Assembly (NCBI RefSeq): GCF_905220365.1
Contig: NC_061136.1
Coordinates: forward strand, 12,627,702-12,691,701
Reading direction: 5' to 3'
From: Vanessa cardui
Taxonomy: Eukaryota; Arthropoda; Insecta; Lepidoptera; Nymphalidae
DNA: 64,000 nucleotides
Made by a program: the position numbers and the translations under genes. Below, one piece after another: positions 56,111 to 64,000 of the stretch (within the stretch, counting starts at the first letter, position 1; every line of letters starts with the position of its first letter). The notes beneath the pieces were generated by a model. That model was not told the DNA's origin and made no database searches. It saw only the letters and a list, made by a program, of their open reading frames with translations.

Positions 56111-57734
56111 ACCCCCACTCCTCCCACCACTTTGTAAGGATTTTACAAACCACGCCCCATTTAGCATCTTTTTAACACTATTATCCATTGAAAATGTATA
56201 TATTTGATTTTTAATAAATTCATTTATCTTTTTCTGGCTTTAGAAATCAAATCTACATTATAATAAATCAGTGTATTTGTGGAATATATAATAAAACAAA
56301 AAAAAAACCACATCTAATTTCCCGCCTAACTCTGCCATTGGTCCATAGAATTACGAAGTGCGCATGCTCCAAATAATTATTTCTTTGATTTTCTCTTTTT
56401 TTTATTTGTGCTATATTTAAAGATGTTATTCCTTTTATCTTAAAGTATAAAAACAAATTTCAATATTGATTTCATTTCTTTAAATCATAATATTAAAAAA
56501 AAAACAGATATTAGAATTGATATTTCTGTATATTAAAAATAAATTAATTTTAAACTTCTAAATAAAACAATCAATGTTGGTAGTAAAATAAGTGTAATAA
56601 TAATAAAACTAGTAATGTGTTTAGTATTTATTTCATTCAATTCAGTTCCAGTATCCGGTTAAAGAATTTTACAAAATTATAATATTTGATGTTCTCACAA
56701 AATATAAGTAGACATAAATATATATTTATTTTTTAATTTTCAATCAGGATGCCAAAATTAACGCCTGATAGATTCGTTTACCGTTAAATGGTCATCAAAC
56801 CATAGGAAAACTGACTTATCATTAGAAATAAGTAAAAGGTTAAATTTTCCATAACATAAAAGACTAATCACTGCTAGTATTTTATTTTCTTTGATTAATA
56901 TAGGCACCGTATGATATTTTTAACAATTCCTTTATCACTGTGCCATCCATTTTGGGAACAGATACACTGGCGTTCTTCAAAGAGAACAAAACCATACTAT
57001 TCCTGCTCTTATGTATTTTCCTCTTTGATTTTCTGTCTAATAATGTAATCGCAATAATCTTTAAACATAAATAAGAAAAAGAGTGTTACAGAAGCACTTT
57101 ATAAAAAAAAAAATCATGTGAGATTTTTAAATAAAAAAAGTATTCTAGCAACATTAGCCACAGAAACAAACACCAACCAATCCTCTGCTAGTTCTAAACA
57201 TTGAATCTATAATTTATTCCTTCATCCATTTCACTCACTATTTACACCCAAAACAATGCAAAGTATTCCTAAATAAATTTTGGAACAAATGTATTAAATA
57301 AAACAATTATTCATGTCAATATAGTAACTTTTATTTTCATATTTGTCTTATAAAACAATACAATGAAAAGATCTTCATACTGACAGAATAATATCGTTGA
57401 ATTATATATCTTAAATACAACGGAGATTATTTTGAGAGCTGCTTTTAAATTGCTTCCTTGGCCCTGAAAAGAGTTTCATATATTAGAACATTATATATAA
57501 CAAGTATCTTTTATTGGTTACTATTTGGGATGTTAATATTCTTCCATTTAAGATTACTCATCTTTAATTATTAATTAAAGTAACGGCCTGTATATACTCT
57601 AGGTAGGTATACAAGGCATTTATCCTTTATTCCCGATTTGGATATTCATCATTAATGAATCTTGATATTTTGGTCATAATACCATTGAGCCATCTTTGCT
57701 CTATGAAAAACAATGGGTGAATACTTTTATACGG
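56111..57734. other. AT-rich intergenic region between orb and SMG8
   Basis: No gene, RNA or recognised repeat. Poly-A/T runs and short open frames only. Confidence 0.5.
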
Positions 57735-58020
57735 AAATCAGTTTTTTGAACCGATTTAGCCTAGTGGGAATGCGTGCACCGGAACCGATGAGTGTGTTTT
57801 AAAATCCAGGCCAGCATAATTGTAATTTCATGTTATTATTAATTTCGTGGTCGGAGATAAAGGACAACATTTTGGAGAAACTTTGTATGTGTCTTAATTT
57901 CAATGAAATACTGTCACCTCCAAATCTCATCAACGAGTCAAAAGGCTTCAGCCTAGCCACTGCTAGGCTGAGGCCCAGGAAATTTCCCACTGGAAATTTA
58001 CAGGCTGTTACTGTCTAATT
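57735..58020 (+). mobile_element. Strongly decayed Metulj-type SINE
   Basis: The order cctagtgggaatgcgtgcac, aaatccaggccagcataat, gacaacattttggagaaac, tgtgtcttaatttcaatgaa, ggaaatttacaggctgttac follows the SINE from head to tail with many changes and deletions. Confidence 0.55.
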
Positions 58021-58317
58021 GATTCAATTTCGTTTGAAAATAAAGTTCAAATTATCAATAAATCAAAATAGTTGCTCTACGTAAAGTCTTTTACGAACAA
58101 GAATGCATTAAGGGAACTAACTTATGCGTCTCCCCAGCGGGTTGGTTTCTGAGTTAAGCTTGCAAACGGTGCGCGGTAGCTGGCGGAAGTTGTTACAAAT
58201 TTTTAAATACATACATATGCGGACGGTTTGGTCTAAAGCACGAGTACATAGTCTACATCGAGTATAGCCTTTAAAATGTCCTTCACATACATTTGATGCA
58301 ATTATATAGATTTACAT

Positions 58318-58425
58318 CAACCCGCATAGTGGCACAGCATGGTGGAATATGTTCCAAACCTTCTCCTCAAAGGGAGAGGAGGCCTCTAGCCCAGCAGTGG
58401 TAATTTACAGGCTGTTGTTGTGTTT
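58318..58425 (+). mobile_element. 3' fragment of a Metulj-type SINE
   Basis: Only the last third is present: caacccgcatagtggcacag to gcccagcagtggtaatttac and aggctgttgttgtg. The sequence is close to consensus, so it is a younger, 5'-truncated insertion. Confidence 0.75.
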
Positions 58426-58559
58426 GTGTGATATAGATTTAGTCCCGTTATTTATATAATTATTCACATTACTTTACGGAGTAATTTACACATAACGTTC
58501 AATGGAGCCAGATTCCGCGCAGCGTCAACAAGCCGCATAACTAGATAGTCTACGAGACA

Positions 58560-61500
58560 TTACTCCTGCAGGCCGAACAGCGGCGTGAGCAGGAACCCGG
58601 GCGCGTCGGCCGGCGAGCGCGGCCGCGGCGCCGCCCCGCGCTCGTCCGCGTACACGTACGGGAAGCGCAGCACCCAGTACGCCGACGCGCTCAGCCGCAG
58701 CGCCGCCTCGCCCGCCGCCTGCGGCACGAACACCGGCCCGCCCGCCACCGGCTGCACCTGACCACCGTCGACACCATGTTGACATTATTGTGCAATCCTC
58801 GGTGACTGCGGGCGCTCTCGGCGGCTGAGCGGCACCTTGGGGTCCAGCGTGACGTGCACGGGCGCCTTGGGCGTGACGACGTGCAGCCTCGTGAGCTGCG
58901 CCAGCACGTGCGCGCGGCACAGGCAGGAGGCGTACAGCGGCATGGTGCTGTTGGCCAGCCGGGCGCCCGCCTGGCTCGCCTCGCGGCCCCACGCCCCGCC
59001 CCCGCCGTTCACCACCGTGTCCGGCGACGACATCATGAATCTGCGAGCACACGGCGCCCGTTTAGATTGCAAATCCGGGGGCCTCGTTACGCCGGCGACG
59101 GATGGAAGGAGCGGTGGGCACCTGTGTCCCCTGGCGCACTCGTACTCGAAGCCGATGAAGATCTTGACAGTGAGCGGCGGCGACGTGTGCTGCTGCGGGT
59201 GCGCGTGCGGGTGCGCGTGCGGCGGGCGGCGCGGGCGCGGCGGGCGCCAGGCGTCGAGGCGCACGGCGCAGTCCCAGGGCAGCAGGTAGTTGGTGTGCGG
59301 CAGGAAGCCGGGCTGCAGGTGCTCGGGCAGGCCGGCGTTGTGCGAGTACAGCGAGGACGCGCCCAGGCACACGAGCGCCCAGCTGGGGAAGGCGGGCAGC
59401 AGCGCCGCCGGGCTGCCCGAGTGCAGCATGCCCGGCAGGTACTCCGTCGTCGACGGCTGCCGGCTTATCGCTTTTTCTGAGTTTGGGCGAACGCGTTTAG
59501 CATCAAATTAATTACTTTGTACAGAGAAGTCGATATACATATCGTGAATTCGAGGGGCGTTCAGATTTTTGTTAAAAGCCAAATATGAAAAAGTTAAGAA
59601 AGCATGGTCATATTGATATTATCTTAGAAGTGAAACAATAGGATGTCGGCTCGCTCACCGGGCGCGCTGTCGCCGTGCACGGTGACGACGTGCAGCCCGT
59701 CGGCGCAGGCGGGCGACTCGTCGTCGTCGTCGTCGCGCTCGGAGCCCGGCGACAGCTCGTCGGGCGCCGACCACGAGCCGCGCGCCGACTGCGGCGACGT
59801 CAGCGCCGCCTCCTCCGCGCCCTCCCTGCCCTCCGAGTACTCCGCTGCCTCCTCCGGCACCCCCTTGACGGAGGCGGCCCTGGAGTTACACAAGTGACCG
59901 TTTCACAAACAATTTGCGATGAAATTTCACGCTTTCAACCATTCTTTATATATGTGCAAAAACCAGGTCCACAGAAACAATAGTAAGAGTTACTAAGGTT
60001 TAAAAGGGAAACCCATTTCAATAGTGACCCTGTAACCCTGTTCTACAAGTTAAAATTAATTTTAAAATACTACTACTGCACTTAGTTTACAACTAAATTC
60101 AAGAGGTCCGACCTGAAGCTCGGCGTGGAGGGCTGGAAGACGGGGAAGTCGATGGCCTGCAGCGTGTTGCAGACGCCGCACTCGTCGGCGGCGTGCGCGT
60201 AGAACGTGTAGTTGGCCTTCCTGACGGTGTAGGGGTCCTCGCGCGAGCACTTGCTGCGCCCGCAGTTGCACGCGCTCACGTAGCGCACGCCCGACGAGTG
60301 CTCCTTCGCGCCGTCGCTGCGCACGCACCGCACGCATTATGTACAGGGATACTGGTAACTCGACGTACGTGACTTTTTGAAATAATTTTAACGCCCATAT
60401 GCATGATGCAAAAGTGAACCATTTTTTAATTATCACGTTTTTAGCTTTTTTCAAAAATTATCAATAATGCAACTTCAAAAATTTAGTATCAATTGAAATT
60501 CATTTTATTTTTTTGTTTTTTAAATAATGATTAAACACTGGATATTCGTCAAAATTTAAACAATAATTATCGGTCTAAATTTAATAAAGCGAGTCTTTAG
60601 ACCGCACTATTAAATTTTGAAAAAACACTTTCACTGTTCACTTTTGCACTATGCATATGGGGGTTAAAATTATTGCAAATAGTCACCCCTATCACCTCCT
60701 AATGGATATACGTCGAATTACCAATAATCCTGTTTATACCTCGGTCGTTAGAGCAACCAGAAGAAACGGGACGACTGATTTTTTTCAACATTTTTGATTT
60801 ATATTTTTCCTAATAGTCTAATTTGTTATATCTCTAATACGCTGACAGCTACCCGTTCCGAGATGATTATGTCTATACCAGATCGCCATCTGGTATAGAT
60901 ATAATCCTAGTATCTAATATAATGCTATAGTAATTTACCGATTACATGAATATGTAATGGGGTGTTACACGGACACATCAAGAATAATGAACAATTAAAG
61001 CCGAGATGGCCCAGTGGTTAGAACGCGTGCATTTTAACCGATGATTGCGGGTTCAAACCCAGGCAAGCACCGCTGATTCATGTGCTTAATTTGTCTTTAT
61101 AATTCATCTCGTGCTCAGCGGTGAAGGAAAACATCGTGAGGAAACCTGCATGTGACAAATTTCATAGAAATTCTGCCACATGTGTATTCCGCCAACCCGC
61201 ACTGGAACAGCGTAGTGGAATATGTTCCAAACCTTCTCCTCAAAGGGAGAGGAGGCCTTTAGCCCAGCAGTGGGAATTTACAGGCTGTTGTTGCGTTTTT
61301 TGCGTAAAACCAAGATCGTGTTTAGGTTAGGTTGCATGAGTTGAGGTGAGTGAGGTGCACTGACTGCTGCGGGTGTATGCAGGGGTGCCCGGTGAGCGAG
61401 GGCGCCTCGCACAGGCGGCGCGCGCGCCACACGGCGCCGCACGCCGCGCGCAGCCGCGCCCGCGCCGCGCCCGCCAGCGGCCCGCGCGCCATCGCCTCCA

Positions 61501-63241
61501 CCACGCCCAGCGCCACGCCCACCTGCGCGCGCGCCCGTTAGCCACATCAGAGAATACCATCACTGGTGATAATGTGGTGAAGTGATGATTGCCTTGTGCG
61601 CGTGATGTTGACTGGAGTAGTGAGGTGGGAGGCCCTCGGCATACGACGCTTGTGCGATAGGCAGCACCTAAAAATAACGTAAACCAAATTTATTTCATGA
61701 AAACGTTGTTAGACCTTATTATATATACTTTACTTTTAATTAGGTACTTGAATATTTAATGGATTATTTCCTTATGTATATAGTTTAAATTATATTTGTT
61801 ATGTCATTACAGGGAACTCACATTTCAATAGCACAAATGAACAGTAGTTACATATGGAATAAACTAAGTAGTGTAATTTTCTAGATCAAAACATAATATT
61901 TTTAAAATAAGTAATCTCAACTAGAATTACCTACTACAACATTGCAAACATTTTATTATTAGTCAAATGACAAAATATAATTAAAAAGTAATGTCAGAAG
62001 TGGGATTCGAACCCACGCCCACAGAAGCCCACGCCTTAGACCGCTCGGCCATCCTGACGTTTGGAACAACATCGAAATGAACGATCAAATTGTCGACACA
62101 ATATAATATTAAATAGGAAAGATGCGCTTTTTTATGGGTTTATTTTAATGAACTCCATTTAGAATAGATCATAAGAATATTAAAAATTCAATACACTTTA
62201 ATTAACTGTAAAAAATGATGTTTCAAAATGTAATTTTAAATTTTCACGCGAAAACGGATGTTAATTTCGTATGACGTCACTCCTGTCTGTCACTGGCCCA
62301 TTGAGCGTACCTGTCCTTACTGGCTTTCATACTTATGCATTTTTTCTCGACTTTTGATACTTTTTTGTAAAAATTTACAACGGATTATTCGATACTCCGA
62401 TAAAAGCCTTATTGACATATGTTTTGTGCCAACGTATTCTATCTACTTCAACAAAGTTTTCAAATAAATGGTTTTTTAATGGACCTTCTGACAAAAAACA
62501 GAGAAAAAAGTGGTTTCAAGCCGAAAAGAGGAATCTGGAGTCTGCTTTGACAAACCCAACTTCCATTTTTATTCGAAATACGCAATTAATTTTCGTTTCA
62601 ATATTTACTTTTTTTATAACCTGTAATAAGTAATAGGGGTGACGTCACTGAACGCTAATTAGTGTTTTGAAATACGTTCCGTTTCAAGCTAAATTAATTG
62701 GTAATTATTGTTAAAAAACAACATTATATCAAAAATGAACCTTGCAGTGACCATTTTTTAATATTTTTTCAACATTTTAATAGCAAAAACTCCATAAATA
62801 TTATATTTGCATGTTCCCTATTCAATTATGATCCAATTTATGCACGCCCAGTTTGAGATAAATTCGAGATTGGAATGACATCCCATCAGAACGATTCTAA
62901 TGTTCGTAATATACCTTCTTGCCACAGCCATAAACGCCGTTAACAACGAATTTTAACAGTTAAATTATTCTTACTTCGTGAAAATAAGTAGTATACATGT
63001 ATTTCTGCTCGCTTCGGAATCGAAATAATAAACACCTATGAAACGTAAAATGTCGCGTTAACTTTATGAATTTATGTCTTATAATAGAAACGATAGAGAC
63101 CTTAGCACACCTCGCCTGCGAGAAGCGGACGTCGGTGGCGAGCGCGTCGAACAGCGCGCCGGGCTCGTCGCCGTCCGCCGCGCTCAGGTACAGCGGCGCC
63201 AGCGCACGCGCCGCCGCGCGCCACGACGCCGCGCTCGGCAG
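58560..63241 (-). CDS. SMG8: SMG8, nonsense-mediated decay factor (3' part; 5' end outside window)
   Basis: Subunit of the SMG1 kinase complex; with SMG9 it restrains SMG1, which phosphorylates UPF1. Exons seen on the minus strand: 63241-63101, 61667-61593, 61522-61365, 60316-60113, 59879-59659, 59476-59122, 59040-58836, 58757-58560. They sum to 518 codons plus TAA and the phases agree. Family landmarks in order: FSQARCAK, LPPHYSS, ARGPLAG, CEAPSLTGHPCIHPQH, ACNCGRSK, ANYTFYA, FPVFQPSTP, an acidic insert with five Asp, PSTTEYLPGMLHS, FLPHTNYLLPWD, FIGFEYECARGHRFMMSSPD, MPLY, VVTPKAP and YWVLRFPYVYADERG. The junction 61593/61522 uses a GC donor (AAG|GCAATC). Exons are very GC-rich. The N-terminal half must lie beyond 64000. 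Confidence 0.93.
60999..61295 (+). mobile_element. Metulj-type SINE in SMG8 intron
   Basis: Near-consensus plus-oriented copy with A-box gagatggcccagtggttag, B-box-like gggttcaaaccc and tail ggctgttgttgcg. It lies antisense to SMG8, about 70 bases from the 3' edge of an exon. No clear target duplication seen. Confidence 0.9.
61993..62058 (-). pseudogene. tRNA-Leu pseudogene lacking the anticodon arm
   Basis: The minus strand reads GTCAGGATGGCCGAGCGGTC at the start and GGTTCGAATCCCACTTCTGA at the end. The acceptor stem (7 bp, one G-T), the D-arm with A-box TGGCCGAGCGG and the T-arm with B-box GGTTCGAATCC all match nuclear tRNA-Leu. Between them only about 16 bases (TGGGCTTCTGTGGGC) remain, where a complete tRNA-Leu has anticodon arm and variable arm. 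Length is 66 instead of about 83. No CCA-like tail or SINE body follows. Confidence 0.75.
62210..62770 (-). repeat. Repeat family with GTGACGTCACTCCT ends, copy 2
   Basis: Inverted relative of 40775-41300: acgcgaaaacgg, gacgtcactcctgtctgtca, aacccaacttccatttttat, ggggtgacgtcactgaacgc and aaccttgcagtgacc occur in mirrored order. The middle differs and is somewhat longer. It lies in an SMG8 intron. Confidence 0.6.
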
Positions 63242-63271
63242 CTGGGGGGGGGGGGCACATACCGCATGTAT

Positions 63272-64000
63272 CAAAAAAAATATCAAAATAAACTTTATTC
63301 AAGTAGGCTTTTATAAGTACTTTTGAATCGTCATTTTACAATTAAGTGAAGCTACCACCGGTTCGGAAAGTAGATTCTACCGAGAAGAACCAGCAAGAAA
63401 CTCAGTAGTTACTCTTTTTTAACATTTAAAAAATACAACGTCATGTTAATTAAATACAATTATTTCAATTAATGTATCCTGCTTGGAAGTCAACAGGTAT
63501 TAACTCCACGCTTTTTTATCATCTATAAAATCTTGTATCGAATAATATGCTTTTTCTACCAATGTATTTTTTACAAACGATTTGAATTTACTAAACGTTA
63601 AAAATTAAAAAAGTTAAAAATTTCTGCGGAATTTTATTATAGAAACGGATACCTTGCCCCAAGAAGGATTTATTGACTTTGCGGAGTCGGTAACTTGGCG
63701 TTATAAGCTTATCCTTACTCCTAGTGCACATACAATGATTATCACTGATTTTATCAAAGTGATCAATGTTACTGTGAATATACATAATATTATTGTAAAT
63801 ATATTGTGACGCAACAGTGAGTATTCGCACTTTGTTAAAAACATCCCGAAGAGAGTCTCTAGCTCCAAGATTATAAATAAACCGGATGGCTCTCTTTTGT
63901 AAAATAAAGACAGATTCAATATCTGCAGCGTTACGTCGCTGTCGCATATAGATTGAATAGCTTGCACAGATACAAATTGTCTGTAGAGTAATAATTGCTC
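63272..64000 (-). mobile_element. Non-LTR retrotransposon (Jockey/CR1-like), 3' part, runs off the window
   Basis: The left end has aaaaaatatcaaaataaact with ttattcaagtaggctttta, the complement of the 3' terminus. The minus strand at 63947-63591 encodes the C-terminal part of ORF2: VESVFILQKRAIRFIYN, LTVASQYIYNN and KSFLGQGIRFYNKIP. This matches the homologous piece at 44660-44460 but is in better condition. A frameshift or stop is still present near 63590. The 5' part lies beyond the edge. It is antisense-inserted within the SMG8 transcription unit in the gene's own orientation. Confidence 0.8.

Noticed and set aside
58785..59480. Long plus- and minus-strand frames overlapping SMG8
   Set aside because: Same cause: GC-rich exons. 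The SMG8 frame is supported by family landmarks and phase-consistent junctions.

Overview
The window is nuclear DNA from an insect, almost certainly a lepidopteran. Its background is AT-rich and intron-rich. It carries about ten copies of a tRNA-headed SINE of the type described from butterflies as Metulj, plus conserved animal genes split by GT-AG introns. I cannot name the species.

Left third (1-20.4 kb): no confident host gene, mostly transposons. In order: a hAT-like fragment at the edge; SINE copies; a 1.4-kb PIF/Harbinger element with TAA target duplications and a broken transposase; a 0.3-kb hAT-like MITE; a 2.5-kb P-element-like dimer that keeps only a THAP-domain first exon per unit, bounded by an 8-bp duplication; and a 6.8-kb Ty3/gypsy element with 245-bp LTRs that is broken in several places and holds a 30-bp minisatellite. 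Two tails of another repeat family follow.

Middle (20.4-48 kb): host genes with introns full of repeats. PRIM2-like DNA primase large subunit (20473-21720, +, intronless). Type II activin/BMP receptor of the ACVR2/punt type (22609-27285, +, five coding exons). An eIF4E-homologous protein, 4EHP/eIF4E2 (37574-33121, -, four coding exons). CDC16/APC6 (38225-47918, +, ten coding exons). 4EHP and CDC16 are divergent and share a 650-bp promoter region. The last CDC16 intron holds a 3.7-kb degenerate antisense non-LTR retrotransposon with a SINE inside it.

Right third (48-64 kb): orb/CPEB1 (55976-50016, -, twelve exons found) is convergent with CDC16, their poly(A) signals being about 80 bp apart. 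SMG8 (-, eight 3' exons, the 5' end lies beyond the right edge) follows. A SINE, an anticodon-less tRNA-Leu pseudogene and the 3' end of another non-LTR element sit in SMG8 introns.

The genes have no shared pathway. They cover replication (PRIM2), TGF-beta signalling (punt), the cell cycle (CDC16), translational control (4EHP, orb) and nonsense-mediated decay (SMG8). The most distinctive structure is the P-like THAP dimer. Other oddities are a GC-AG intron in SMG8, the tRNA-Leu remnant and the abrupt GC-rich exon blocks in CDC16, SMG8 and orb. Splice junctions were read by eye: each proposed join keeps the frame and the protein family alignment, but none is supported by RNA data.
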